DNA of 64,000 nt from Parietichytrium sp. I65-24A (Eukaryota > Sar > Bigyra > Thraustochytrida > Thraustochytriidae). A program made the translations under genes and the position numbers. The stretch lies in NCBI GenBank assembly GCA_012862575.1, contig BLSF01000064.1, forward strand, positions 124,001-188,000, in the 5' to 3' direction. The stretch's first letter is position 1. Each line of letters opens with the position of its first letter. The notes below the pieces were generated by a model. It was not told where the DNA came from, did not search any database, and worked only from the letters and a program-made list of their open reading frames with translations. Positions 41,621 through 52,303 of this stretch are shown piece after piece.

Positions 41621-44098
41621 TTTTTAGTGGTCAAGTGGCCACCTCAAAGTCCGCTGCACGTCGCAAGCAAGCCCAAAGAGGAGAGGTGACCACAGCCTTG
41701 CAGCTATCCGTGCCTGCGCCTGCCCGCCGTCCGGTGTATGCCTCGTGGGCAGTGAGTATTGTTGCACCAAGGTGCGTTGCCCTCCTGCCTGGTGCTCGAC
41801 CGATGTTTTCTTCAACTGCAGCAAGGACGCGACATGGAACACTCGGATAAACACCTGCGCATGCAAAGCCTGCTTCTCCACGCTCCACGCTCCACGTTCC
41901 GCGCTCCACGCCCCGGTCAACTGACAACGACGCTGCGGCACCCCGACGTCTTCGCGAGTCAAAGATGGCCCCGCTCTTGGCAAGCAATCTTTCAACAGAG
42001 GAGGACGTGAATGGAGAGAGTCGGCGCTGTGGTGATGCCTATTCACGTTTCCACTGCACTCCAACGAGTCTAACCAAAAAAACAAATTCGTTGACTCGGT
42101 GTGCGACTCGGACGAGCAAGCTAAGCGTCTCTATGGCCGTCCTCTTAGCGAGGTGCGGACTGTAGCTTGACCGTCGCCCACACTACTCTAACTCAGCCAG
42201 CTGAGGCCAAATCTCAGTCGACTAACATAAGTAAAACCGCGGGAGGTGTCGTATTTCATTCATATCGTTGGGAATCAATCGCTCAACTCTCTTCGGTAGG
42301 CCTGTTGCTCTGTAGGCCACCGTCCCAGCATCGAGTCTTGACATCCGACTTCCTGAGCGTCCGAGCCGCTCGTGCGAAAGTCAGCCCCTTCACAACCTCA
42401 CCTCGCGCAATTCCTGCCCAAGAGTGTTTATGATGGAAATTTAACAACATCACGGTTGGTGGCACGCCAGCACACCGGCAGCTCTGCGTGCTAGCCTCCA
42501 ACGAATAGTCCTACCCGCTTGCCTGTGTCGTAAACTCTCTCTCCAACGTCGTTTTCGCGCGGCAAAGTGGAAATGTGCGCAGCGCCAGCACGAAGTCAAA
42601 CAAAGCAAAACACGAAATGAAAATGTTTTCGAGGCGATAAACTTGGTAGCAATGTGGCGTTTTTTTACGCTTGCCTTTGCCTTTCTTCCTATTTTCAGAA
42701 CATTTCATTGGAGATTTTCAATTGAAAGAAGAAATGAATCAGCGTTTTCATTCTTTCTTCCACACACGGTACGACAACCTTTCTTCGACAACCCTTTGGA
42801 AACGCAAATCGCATCGAAGTTCAACTCCGGAAGCCGTAACGGATAGTTTTAGCGAATGTACTAGAAGGACGAGGTAGGACCTTTTCCATTACCGCTTGGG
42901 AGTAATTGGGCGCTAGAAGGGTAGAGTACTGTTGTCGGGAGAGTCTGGAGCTCGGAAAATGTTTTGTTCATGGAGATGAAGAGTTAATTTATTCATCCGA
43001 GATAAAGTGAGGATGGCAAGAGATTGGCGTGAAAAGAAATGCTTGGAAAGAATTGGCTGAAAAAGTGAAAAGGAAATACTCGAGAGCGAGGGTACCCGAA
43101 GTTCCTTTTCCAACAGGCCAGGATTGGCTGGCGAGTTGCTCTGAAATGGGAGTGGATGGGTGAAGTTTCCGCACGATTTACAGGGATGAGAGAGAAGATC
43201 CTGATGGCCGGAAGTGGCAAGTTGGGGATTTGCAACATAGGTCGGGGAAATTGCCTTGTGAGCTGAGTCGATGTGACTTTCTCGACATGCCATGAGTTTA
43301 GTCGTCTCCCATCGTATCCAGGTGTCTCCTGAGACAGCGAGCTGGGGCTCCGCTATGAACAGTTCCTTCGATCTGTCTCGAGCAACAACATTACACTCTA
43401 CAGATTCTGGGATGCTATAAAGGATGGAAAGATAGCCCAAAAGAGTTCTCTTGGGGTGCCCGAGATACCCCAACGCCAACGTGGCTGAGCAGATTCTGAC
43501 ATTGAAGCTACACAAAACCATGAGCACAAAAGGCATTTGGTTGAAAAGCGCAAAGGCACGAGGAAATCCGAATGCAGCGCACCCATTTCGTTGCCTGGCG
43601 CGTAGTGACGGTCCAGGCATTGGCACTAATGGCTTTACTTTCAAATGTAAACTTTTGAGAACATCCTTCTGCTTGCCACCCCATCTAATCTTCCACCTTT
43701 CACAGCAACAACAAAAGCTTTAATCAACAGTCTCCATCTCAAAGCAAACACCGATGGTCATAATCACGCCAAGCAACTGCAGAGCATGACAAATTCCGCA
43801 CATCCTTCTATCCCTCGCCTCGCGCATCATCCTCTCCAAACAGCGAGGACGCTCCAGTCCGCTCCAACGCAACAGAGTACACACTCTCTCTCACTCCTGT
43901 TCTCATAATCTCCCGTTCCACTGTGTTCCACTTTAGTACTACTTTGATGCAACAGCCCTAAACTCCGCGCACCCCTCGCAACTGTGGGGCCGAGCGCGTA
44001 CACCTGAATCCACCGAGCGAGGACACCCACACATACACACATACACACGCGCACATAGCACCTGGGTCTGAAGCCTTCGTGCCTACAGCTAGCTGCGT
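41621..44098. other. divergent promoter region, PDE / RING-CH
   Basis: 2.5 kb between divergent starts. It contains a short CGCTCCACG repeat at about 41878-41912, a GAGTAC near 42924, a CA-rich patch near 44030 and the weak ORF described at 42913-43620. No other feature recognised. Confidence 0.45.
42913..43620 (-). CDS. uncharacterised ORF, doubtful
   Basis: An open frame of 235 codons from ATG 43620. By simple stop-codon statistics a frame this long is unusual in noncoding DNA, which is the only support. The predicted protein has no recognised domain, no obvious signal peptide and a mixed composition; its C-terminal third is Ser/Phe/Leu-rich. Treat as a candidate only. Confidence 0.2.
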   Translation of the reverse strand: MPGPSLRARQRNGCAAFGFPRAFALFNQMPFVLMVLCSFNVRICSATLALGYLGHPKRTLLGYLSILYSIPESVECNVVARDRSKELFIAEPQLAVSGDTWIRWETTKLMACRESHIDSAHKAISPTYVANPQLATSGHQDLLSHPCKSCGNFTHPLPFQSNSPANPGLLEKELRVPSLSSISFSLFQPILSKHFFSRQSLAILTLSRMNKLTLHLHEQNIFRAPDSPDNSTLPF

Positions 44099-45286
44099 AT
44101 GCCTGGCGCGGTCCGCGAGGTGGTCGTCCGTTCCGTGCGCGGGGACCTCCGCGCCTCCTTCTTTCTCCCCGCCGAGGACGGTCGGTGGGTCCGCGCGTGG
44201 GACGTGCTGTCGCGAGCGTGCGCGGAGTGGGGATGGGCCACGGAAGGAGTGCGGCTGGCGCACGCCGGGACGCTGGTCACCGGTCCTCGCGTGGACGTGT
44301 CCTCGTGCGCGGTCCTCGTTGCGATCGCGGGGACACCAAGGCCGGTGTCCTCGCAGCAAGCTCCGCACGCGAACGAGCGCGAACGTTCGCGAAACGGAGA
44401 CGAGGAAAGGGGTGAGCGGGACAGGACTTACGAAGACGAAGGGGACCTTGATGACGAGGACATCTTCGGCGATGTTCGCGCCGCGGAGGGAGAAGATGGA
44501 GGCGAGGAGACGGAGATGGAGATGGAGACGGTGCCATCGGCGGATCGGAAGTGGGAGACGAACGGGAGCACGAACGGCGAGGAAGTTGAGGGCGAGAAGA
44601 TGTGCAGGATATGCCTGTGCGGCGAGGAAGATGGCGACAGGCTGTTTTCGCCGTGCAAGTGCAAAGGCTCGATGCGGCTCGTGCACGTCGAATGCTTGAA
44701 CGCTTGGCGTCGGACGGCGCGGGACTCGAGAAACTACTTTGTTTGCGCGCAGTGTGGCTTCGAGTACAACCTCGCAAGGACCAGGATGGCAGGATTGATT
44801 GACCTGCTGCGATCGGATCTGTGTTGCTTGGGAATTTCCTTGGTGGCGTTGCTGCTTCTCATTCACACAGCTGCTGCTCTCCTGGATCACATGGGCATGC
44901 AAAAACGCTTGCTTGACTGGGTGGGTGCGCACCACCTTGGGGCACTAGACGGGGTTCGCAACTTGGTTGCGCGGCACCGTAGTGGGTTTGAGTTCTACTA
45001 CAGTGGTGCGGTCATTGTCGGTATGGTCGGCGCAGCCCTCCACTTGTATCGATACTTGAGCTGGGTCTGGACGCTTCGCGCTCATGTCAACTGGATTGAG
45101 CAGTTTTGGGAAAACCCCAACTCGCTAATGGTTGGCGCATCCCTGGCGGGTCATGCGAACCAGAATTTCAGGATTGCTTTCGCCGTTGGTGTCGTCTTCT
45201 TTGCATACGAAGTCGTGATTGAACTCGAGCGATTTTTTGATCGCTTGCTGCAGTCTTTTGGAGAAACAATCCTGGAGGTATCTTGA
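44099..45286 (+). CDS. RING-CH (MARCH-type) membrane E3 ubiquitin ligase
   Basis: Single-exon protein of 395 residues, ATG at 44099. Residues about 169-220 form a C4HC3 RING-CH finger: CRICLCG, CKCKGS, VHVECLNAWR and CAQCGFEY. Downstream are at least three hydrophobic segments (about 240-262, 305-325 and 358-378), so the ligase is membrane bound as in MARCH/Doa10 families. MARCH-type ligases ubiquitinate membrane proteins for endocytosis or degradation. The first 80 residues, with a RLAHAGTLVTGPRVDV stretch, look like a divergent ubiquitin-like fold (compare RLIFAGKQLEDG in ubiquitin); this is tentative. An acidic linker (about 95-165) joins the two. Two hydrophobic segments after the RING would give MARCH topology. 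Confidence 0.9.
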   Translation: MPGAVREVVVRSVRGDLRASFFLPAEDGRWVRAWDVLSRACAEWGWATEGVRLAHAGTLVTGPRVDVSSCAVLVAIAGTPRPVSSQQAPHANERERSRNGDEERGERDRTYEDEGDLDDEDIFGDVRAAEGEDGGEETEMEMETVPSADRKWETNGSTNGEEVEGEKMCRICLCGEEDGDRLFSPCKCKGSMRLVHVECLNAWRRTARDSRNYFVCAQCGFEYNLARTRMAGLIDLLRSDLCCLGISLVALLLLIHTAAALLDHMGMQKRLLDWVGAHHLGALDGVRNLVARHRSGFEFYYSGAVIVGMVGAALHLYRYLSWVWTLRAHVNWIEQFWENPNSLMVGASLAGHANQNFRIAFAVGVVFFAYEVVIELERFFDRLLQSFGETILEVS

Positions 45287-45360
45287 CCAGTGCGACCAAA
45301 TTTACTCACGCAATTACCGGGGGCGCGGGGAACTGTATAATTAAGGACAGAGTTTTTGTA

Positions 45361-46047
45361 ATGATAGGAAAAAAAAAAAAAAATCTAACAAGCTATGCAG
45401 GATCAACAGAGTCAAGGCGATCAAGTGGGACTGTAAAATTTGAGGAATGTCAAGAAGTGGTCTCTCGGCTTGAGCGGGCATCAAAAGGGCCACACGATGG
45501 ATCAAAGTGTTCGAACGAGGATACTCCGTTCAGAAAACACCTCGCGCCTTCGAGCTACCAGAACACGAGAGCCTCGACAAGAACAGCATCAAACCTCGCA
45601 CTTCTCAAGGATTCTTGCCCCCGCCGAGAAGAAAACCAAGTGGGGCACAACACATACAGACTGGACTTCGACAGTTATGTATGCCAGAGTCAGACTCGCT
45701 CAGTGCAGGCGAGCCCCACTTTGGCACGCACTCTCGAAGCCAGACTACCTGTGGTAATGCCCCACTTGCCACTTCGTAATACCTCAGAAATACCCGGTCA
45801 AGTGAGCGCGCTGTACACGGAGCCAATCAAGCAATCGTTTTTAATCATTCATCAAGAATTGTCAATTTTGAGTGTGTGTGGTGTGATCGCATCAAATGCG
45901 ATGGTGTGTTTGTATGTGTGTGAGTGTGTAATGAAAAGTGTTAAAAAATGTAGACCAAACGATTTCCCACCACCTTCCGTATGGAAGGCGGCGAAATGGA
46001 AAGGTGGTCACGGGTGTGATTACGCAGTGTCACGCAACGGAAGTTGA
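45361..46047 (+). CDS. uncharacterised ORF, doubtful
   Basis: An open frame of 228 codons beginning 75 bp after the RING-CH stop on the same strand; an oligo-A run lies at its start. No domain is recognised. The 3' part contains TG-rich DNA and a perfect 7-bp hairpin (ATCGCAT-CAA-ATGCGAT, about 45885-45901), more like a 3' UTR than coding sequence. Probably not a gene. Confidence 0.15.
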   Translation: MIGKKKKNLTSYAGSTESRRSSGTVKFEECQEVVSRLERASKGPHDGSKCSNEDTPFRKHLAPSSYQNTRASTRTASNLALLKDSCPRREENQVGHNTYRLDFDSYVCQSQTRSVQASPTLARTLEARLPVVMPHLPLRNTSEIPGQVSALYTEPIKQSFLIIHQELSILSVCGVIASNAMVCLYVCECVMKSVKKCRPNDFPPPSVWKAAKWKGGHGCDYAVSRNGS

Positions 46048-46218
46048 CCAAGTTTTGAATGCACAAGAGTCGGTCAACCTGCAGCCGCAGCGAAAGATTT
46101 CGAGGGAATAAATCCTCGACTCTTCCGTGGTGTGTTGTGAAGATGTATCGAAAAATGTATGCGATGTTGGCGCGAAGCGTAACTAGTTGTCCGCGCCCGG
46201 AGAAGAAAACAACAAGAC

Positions 46219-47823
46219 CTACTGCATGTTCTGGAAGTTAAAACCACCGCCCTGAGGAAATTGTGGTGGGTTTCCTTGCATACCAAACGAGAACTGGTTC
46301 TCGGAAGCAGAAGGGCCGAGGCCAGCGTCCTCATCGTATTCTGCAAAGTACTTGTCGTAAATCTGCGCAGCCTTAGTGGCGACTGAGTTCTCCTCATCGC
46401 TTGCAAGAGACAGATTGTGAATAGCATTGTCACCGTCACACTCCTCAATCATCTGTACGAAAGGGTTTTCCTCCAAGCCGCGAGATCTCTTCACATCCTC
46501 TCCAACTTTGAGAACGTTGTCCAAACCCTCCAAAGCCACCAATACAAGCTTGGAGTCCTTCTTTTCCAAGAACTTGCAGAATGGAGGAATGCAACCACAC
46601 TCCACAAGATAGCGAGTGTGTTCGGGGGTGCCTCCCGAAGTTGCATTCGAGATGGCCCAGATGGCTTCTTTCTGAACGTCATATTCACCATCCTTGAGCA
46701 GATTAATGAGAACAGGCACAATGTCGCTCTTAATAACGGCCTCTATTTGGTCCTTGTTCCCAGCAGTGATGTTCGAGATGGTCCAGCACGCCTCCTTACG
46801 GATGCCCTTCTTCTCGTGGTGCAGAAGAGCGAGCAGAGCGGAAAGTGCTCCAGCTGAGATAATAGCTTGGGTTTGCATGTCATTGCCTGTTACAATGTTA
46901 CCAACGGTACGCAATGCTGGAGTCTTCACCGACGGGTTGTTGTGGTATAGAAGCTGCACACAGCGAGTGGTCACGCCTGCCTCGATGACAGCCTGGATGT
47001 TTGTGGAGGAGCCGTCCGACAGGTAGGACAAGGCCCAGCAAGCGTCAATGAGGACGTCGACATCGTTGTCGTAAATAAGGCCAGCAAGCACAGGGAGAGC
47101 GGGGCTCACAGTCTCGAACTGAGGTGGCGGCTTGCATCGGCAAAAGTTTGACAGGGTCCAGGTTGCGTTACGCTTCATCGTCTTTGGCTCGTTTCCGTCC
47201 TGAGCAATATTGATCTGCTTCAAGAGGGCTGGTAGGGCATTGGCGCGGAGCACTTCATCTCTGTGGTGGCAAGAGTCACCAGCGATATTTCCCAAGGCCC
47301 ACACTGCTTGCTCGCGGACATCAGGCTTTGGAGAATCAAGTAACTTGACGAAGATGTCGATCGCACCGTTCTTCACTACCACTTTCGTGTGCTCGCTGGT
47401 ACCGGAAGCAATATTTGTCAATGCCCATGCTGCTTCGAACTGCAGCTCGTGCAAGTCCGAGCGCATGAGGAAGCTCACAAACAACGGCACAACGCCAGTT
47501 TTAATCACGTCATCAATAGGAGGGTTGTTCTCGATGGACAGAAGCTTGCGAAAGCCCTTTGTCCCCGCGAGCCTTCGCTGATCATCATTCGACCGCACTT
47601 CCTCCACCAAATCGGGAAGCGAAAGGTTCGCCACCGACGCCGCAGTCACAGGAGCCTGCGAAACGCCTCCCACCTCGCGCCTGCGCTGCTTGATTTTCTC
47701 TGCCATCTTCTGCTTGCGAATATTGACACTAATCTGCTCCCGCTGCAGACGGTTAGCGTCCGCGTTCACACCTGCTTTCACATTCTGCCCGCCTTGCGCG
47801 CCATCTCGGTTATCGGTGAACAT
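46219..47823 (-). CDS. importin subunit alpha (karyopherin alpha)
   Basis: Single-exon protein of 534 residues, ATG at 47823. Importin alpha binds classical nuclear localisation signals and links cargo to importin beta. The N-terminus has the Arg/Lys-rich IBB domain (about 10-65: QRREQ..., IRKQKMAEKIKQRRRE). Ten armadillo repeats follow, with the conserved W..xxN cargo-binding arrays visible as AAWALTNIASG, AVWALGNIAGD, ATWTLSNFCR, ACWALSYLSDG, ALRTVGNIVTG, ACWTISNITAG and AIWAISNATSGG. The acidic, low-complexity tail ends with Gly/Phe/Gln-rich residues. Length is typical. A long CT repeat begins about 25 nt upstream of the start codon. Confidence 0.97.
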   Translation of the reverse strand: MFTDNRDGAQGGQNVKAGVNADANRLQREQISVNIRKQKMAEKIKQRRREVGGVSQAPVTAASVANLSLPDLVEEVRSNDDQRRLAGTKGFRKLLSIENNPPIDDVIKTGVVPLFVSFLMRSDLHELQFEAAWALTNIASGTSEHTKVVVKNGAIDIFVKLLDSPKPDVREQAVWALGNIAGDSCHHRDEVLRANALPALLKQINIAQDGNEPKTMKRNATWTLSNFCRCKPPPQFETVSPALPVLAGLIYDNDVDVLIDACWALSYLSDGSSTNIQAVIEAGVTTRCVQLLYHNNPSVKTPALRTVGNIVTGNDMQTQAIISAGALSALLALLHHEKKGIRKEACWTISNITAGNKDQIEAVIKSDIVPVLINLLKDGEYDVQKEAIWAISNATSGGTPEHTRYLVECGCIPPFCKFLEKKDSKLVLVALEGLDNVLKVGEDVKRSRGLEENPFVQMIEECDGDNAIHNLSLASDEENSVATKAAQIYDKYFAEYDEDAGLGPSASENQFSFGMQGNPPQFPQGGGFNFQNMQ

Positions 47824-47843
47824 TTTCGATGCTGCTAAACTCC

Positions 47844-47845
<2 letters not shown>

Positions 47846-47906
<61 letters not shown>

Positions 47907-47914
47907 GTCTCTCC
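47846..47914. repeat. (CT)n microsatellite upstream of importin alpha
   Basis: About 69 bp of (CT)n interrupted by GTCT units, in the 5' leader of the importin alpha gene, where it reads (GA)n. Confidence 0.95.
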
Positions 47915-48913
47915 CTTCCTCTCCTTCCGACCTTCTCTTTCCCTCTCCTCCCACTCTCCGTCCAACGAATGATAACGCCTAGCGACTGTCCGCGTACACC
48001 TTCACCTATTTTTCCGCTGTGTCTCTCCTTTCACGCGTGCGCAAGTTCGCAATTTCTGCGTTCTTTCCTTCGCGTGCAGTAGCAGGTGCTATGGGTTAGA
48101 GTAGGACTGCTTCGCTCTGCTTCGCAGATCCAACCGCGGGGGAGGTGTGAGCGTCAATCGAGGGTTGCGCCCGCGATCTCTGTGGCGCAGGGGAAGGTGA
48201 TAGAGGAATTATCGGGTGCGGGAGATGGCTACTTGGGCGGCCTGCCTGTCGGGTGGTCGGAAACTTCTGGATACTGGACTACAACCTAACCGAATCGGTT
48301 AGTTTACGCGGGTTTGAAATTGCGAACAAGGAGCTGATCTTCCAATTTGTGTGACAAAAACAAGCAATAATACAAGAGAGAAAAGGTTAGGTTCAGAAAT
48401 CGAAGAAAACGACTCAAAATACAATACAATTCAAACATTTTACATTTCGACGAAGGATGAAAGGGGGCAAGTCAATCCGAGAAAAAAGGGAGACCGAGGA
48501 GCATGGGCGCATGTGAGATCATGCGAGGATTCTTATTTCATCAACAACAGCTAATCTTGCTTTCTTAATTCTGATTAGAGCACTGGGCTTTTAAGTTTCT
48601 GTCAACAATGCAACCCAGTGATGCCAAAACAAAAGTAATGGAGAGAGTGGCTCTCGGTGAAGAAATTCGAGAATTGAACACATGCGAATAAATTTGGAGT
48701 TGGTTCGAGGTTCGAAATCAAAAGCCGTGATTTAATTCTTCTCGCCAAGTGCGAGCTGTTTCCAAGGGAATGGCAGGTATGTTTGGAAAATCAATGGGCT
48801 TGGCGGCTTGCCATTGATTTGTCAGTTCAACCATTTCGACATACCTAGATTGAACAAAGCTCGCGATTCGAAATTCACTAACGGCAAGAAGCAAGACAAA
48901 GGTAGCCGAGGAA
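47915..48913. other. importin alpha 5' flank and GT25 3' flank
   Basis: About 1 kb with no recognised gene. The part nearest importin alpha is CT-rich; the part near 48300-48700 is AT-rich. Confidence 0.5.
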
Positions 48914-50371
48914 TTAGTGGGGTTCATGTGGAGAGTATTCGCCCAAAGAGCGCTGCTCCGCGCTCTCGATGAAGATCGGGCACACAGTCCTTGTGCAGTC
49001 GCGGACCTCATCAGGGCGGAAAGTGTAAACGACCCTGTCCGTCTTGGCTTCGTAGGTGACGTACCACTGAGAAATATCAGACGGCCGTTCAAGCTTAAGC
49101 TCTGCGTGTACTTTTTCCGCTGCGATTGCATAGGATTCTATTTCGTCCCTGCCAACAAGTTCTGCGAAAGAAACGTCCATGTTTCGGGAGATTTTGGAAT
49201 GGATCTTCACTAGCTTGGCTGCGCCTCGGCGAGAAATTAGATACCCTCTTGTTGATCCTCCTCCACAAGGACTGGTCAGCTTTATAATCTGTTGGGTGCG
49301 CATGAGCTGTTGGCAGGTTTCTTTGAGCTGAAGCCGATCCCAGTAGAAGTCCTCTGAGCTGTCAAGGAGGACGACATCCCACGTGTCTGGAACGGCATGG
49401 AGAATGTTGCTTATGAGACAAGATGTGGCAATATCTTCATCGAGATCTACATCGTCCTCAAAGACAAGCGCAAATGGGCTGTCGCGACTGAGAAACACTC
49501 GCCATGTCTGAACGTGCGCCAGCGCAGCCGCAAAGTGGCCTTCTGCCAGAATCACCTCCTCGTCATGGGGAAACATCTGTTCGTAAACAACTGGGGGAAT
49601 CACGTGTGCATCAACACCAGGCATCATCGTCACAGGACCGAGCCCGGCGCGGGCTAGCTGCGACATGACGCGTTCGCGCCGCCCACCGCTAAACCAAAGA
49701 TTTATAAAGTAAGTTGGAATGGTCCCTGCCATTGCATATTTCCGTTCCAACAAAGTTGATAGGCTACTCGGACGGCGCGGATCGCCGCCGTCAAACCAGC
49801 TTGGCGAAGCGCACTCATACGATGGTGGGGAATTGGCTTCGCTAGATGATCTAAAAGACTCACTCTGTTTCTGTGCTTGTCTACGCCGGACTGTGAGCTG
49901 ATGCACAAGCATGTCCTTGGCCCCCTGGCTAATATCAAGTCCCAGAACCTGGACAAAATCAGTAATCACGCTGGGGATGTCCATGTCAGCCGAAGCAGCA
50001 ACCAGAAAACCTTCTCCGAACTTTGTCAAAGGCGCGATTGCAGCATTTCGAAGCTTGGTTGCTTTCAGAGGATCATCAATCGTCTCTAGCGCAAGTTTGG
50101 CCGCCTCCACGCATGCCTCTAGCTCGTGGCGCAATGAAGGGTGTGCTGCCAGCCCGAACCCAAGGCACCCCATCGTGCTGGCCTCCTCTGCAGTTTGATT
50201 CTCATACAGCGCCATCACCGTCGACCTCCCATCATAGCTCAGAGCCAATTGTGCCACAGGCGTTGCCGACCCTGGAGCGTAGGGAAAGTCTTCGCCCCAG
50301 CTCATTCCTCGCGCCCGCTCGAGCATGAGCCCTTGAGCCGCCAACGCCAGGCACAGATAACGAGTCCCCAT
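48914..50371 (-). CDS. GT25-family glycosyltransferase with unassigned N-terminal region
   Basis: Single-exon protein of 485 residues from the first ATG (50371); the frame extends 15 codons upstream to a GTG. Residues about 218-410 fit glycosyltransferase family 25 (LPS glycosyltransferase / collagen galactosyltransferase type): YFINLWFSGGRRERV...L near the start, then GVDAH, EVILAEGHFAAALAHVQTWR, the metal-binding FALVFEDDVDL (acidic residues at about 305-308), WDVVLLDSS, and GYLISRRGAAKLV. The enzyme would transfer a hexose from a nucleotide sugar. The first 200 residues contain no recognised domain and lack a clear signal anchor, unlike eukaryotic collagen galactosyltransferases, which are ER-lumenal. 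Acceptor unknown. Confidence 0.85.
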   Translation of the reverse strand: MGTRYLCLALAAQGLMLERARGMSWGEDFPYAPGSATPVAQLALSYDGRSTVMALYENQTAEEASTMGCLGFGLAAHPSLRHELEACVEAAKLALETIDDPLKATKLRNAAIAPLTKFGEGFLVAASADMDIPSVITDFVQVLGLDISQGAKDMLVHQLTVRRRQAQKQSESFRSSSEANSPPSYECASPSWFDGGDPRRPSSLSTLLERKYAMAGTIPTYFINLWFSGGRRERVMSQLARAGLGPVTMMPGVDAHVIPPVVYEQMFPHDEEVILAEGHFAAALAHVQTWRVFLSRDSPFALVFEDDVDLDEDIATSCLISNILHAVPDTWDVVLLDSSEDFYWDRLQLKETCQQLMRTQQIIKLTSPCGGGSTRGYLISRRGAAKLVKIHSKISRNMDVSFAELVGRDEIESYAIAAEKVHAELKLERPSDISQWYVTYEAKTDRVVYTFRPDEVRDCTRTVCPIFIESAEQRSLGEYSPHEPH

Positions 50372-51016
50372 GCCGCCCAAATCCTCAACCCGAGCCACCT
50401 GAGCAAGGTCCCTCACCTACCGGGCGTCAGTCTGGTCCTCTTCACAATAGCTATCAAAGATCCGCGTGGCACTGTGCCCGTGCAACCATGTTATCCTGGT
50501 GTGTCCCCAAGGACTCTATGTACCAGTACGGTGTTGTGTACCGGATGATTAGAATCATCGAGCCAATACCCCCAGTGGACAGTGAACCAACCCAGTCAAC
50601 GTCCCACTATGTCCCACTGCAAGTAAGCCCTACTGGTTGTCAGCTGCAAAAGTAAAAGAAAGACTCACGCACTACTACTCAGGCTATGTTATGGCCTGTG
50701 AAGGACTTCGAGACCTTGGTCATCCTTGGTCTAGAAGAGTAAGGATCTCACCGCATTGTGAAAGCAAGCTCTTCCAATTTGTCCTCCGCGTTGTTTAGAG
50801 GTTCCATCGTTCGTGATTTGTGTGAATGAGTTATATGTACAGTTTTCCGAGAAGGATTGGCACAGCAGATGCAACTGGGATGAAAATGCGAGCAAGCATA
50901 AACGGGAGAGCAAATGCGCGATGAAAATGTGCTTGGACAACAAGGCTTGTCGGGTTTGGTTTTAGTTCTCAATTGGAAATAAATAATGCGGTGATCTTGT
51001 GGACATGCGAAGGCAG
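50372..51016. other. intergenic region, GT25 5' flank
   Basis: 645 bp without a recognised gene. The part near 50530-50650 is rich in CAGT/CCACT strings but shows no clear repeat. Confidence 0.45.
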
Positions 51017-52303
51017 CTATGGGCATTCAGCAGCCTGGAATTGCTTCACGCAAAAGTCACCCATCGCTTCGAGACAGTCCATGGAGCTCTTCCCGAAGAG
51101 GGGCCACAGGAGCGGAAAGATATGCGGACAGTCCACCCCCTCGTGCATTTGCATGTGTTTCCCAGACTCTTTCACCTTTCGAATGAAGAGTTCAATGTCA
51201 TTATGAAATACTTCTCGAGTTCCGTACGTCGTGAGAACGGGAGGAAGAAATTCAAAGTCGCTACGCAAAGGAGAGATAGCTGGGTTTCCATAAGCATCGT
51301 GATCATCGTCGCAATACGCAGCGGTGTAGTCGCCAATTATGTCTGGGCCCGCGACAAAGTCAGTTTCGATGTGCGCGGAGTGCGAGTCTGCTTCGCAAGA
51401 GTGATTCACCCAGGGGCTGATGAGCACGAGCCCTGCAGGAGACCGGCTTTGCGCAGTCCAGTCTCGTGACTTTGACTCCATTGCATGCTTTGCGACATGG
51501 AAAGCGATTGCGCCACCTGCGGAGTCTCCGGCAATGATGATTCTCGAAGGGCAAACCCCAAATCGTTCCACCAGTACGTCATAAGAGTCGCATGCAAAAT
51601 TGAGGTTCTCGGGATATTTTGTCTCTGGAGCAAGTGGGTATTCCACGGATAAGATCCCGCAAGTGAAACCATGCTGCTCGGCCATGTGCTGCAGCCAACG
51701 GGCCTGGGCGTTTAGATACATGCCAGCGTTTCCGATGCAATAGCCGCCGCCGTGAAAATACAAAATGACAGGGCACGATCCGATTTTGTGGTTTTTCTCC
51801 GTGGCGATCCACAGGGCATCGTTGCTGCCATGCCCCAGGCCTAGATCAACGTTTTCTGAATGACAGAGGCCAGTCCAACCTGCTACCCTGCGCTGAATCT
51901 TCTCATAAAACCTGCACATCATGCGAGGCGCAGTCACATGTCTGCGGAACATGTATGAGTTAGGTGTTGAGAATGTAAAAACTCCACATTTGGTGGCCTC
52001 GGAGTCAACTTACCCAATCCTTGCCGAAAAGGCCAGAGTACGAACCACGATTTCGTCGAACGGGTGCCAATAAGGATGCTTGCTTATGCCAAGCAGCCTC
52101 TGAACCAGCACCGAAATCGACTTGCGAACGATGTACAGGAGCGCATGGATTCCGTGTACAAAGTCCTTGTACTGTGATCTTTTCGACTCGATCTTCTTGT
52201 TGTGATAAGTGAGGACGAGCAGCAGGAGCAAGCCCAGGCGAGACTTGTTCTTCAGCGCTTCGCTGGAGTGCCTCGCGAGGCTGCGAACCGCTTTCGTCAC
52301 CAT
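51017..52303 (-). CDS. alpha/beta hydrolase, hormone-sensitive-lipase type
   Basis: Two exons on the minus strand, 52303-52014 and 51941-51017, with a 72-nt intron (GTAAGT donor, CCGCAG acceptor); 404 residues. A hydrophobic helix near residues 22-33 suggests membrane association. HSL-family marks: oxyanion loop YFHGGGY (HGGG at 160-163), VEYPLAPE, and the nucleophile elbow IAGDSAGG with Ser237. The later REVFHNDI segment and a DCPHIF histidine complete the likely triad. Substrates in this family range from triacylglycerol to small esters, so lipase versus esterase cannot be decided. Start chosen as the ATG at 52303; the splice join is in frame and both exon ends keep family similarity. Confidence 0.9.

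Noticed and set aside
43958-44935. 325-codon minus-strand frame opposite the RING-CH gene
   Set aside because: Antisense shadow of a GC-rich coding region with clear RING-CH motifs on the other strand.
48710-48740. GGTTCGA-like string near 48704, considered as a tRNA T-loop
   Set aside because: No acceptor stem, D-loop or anticodon arm could be fitted around it. No tRNA was found elsewhere by eye either.
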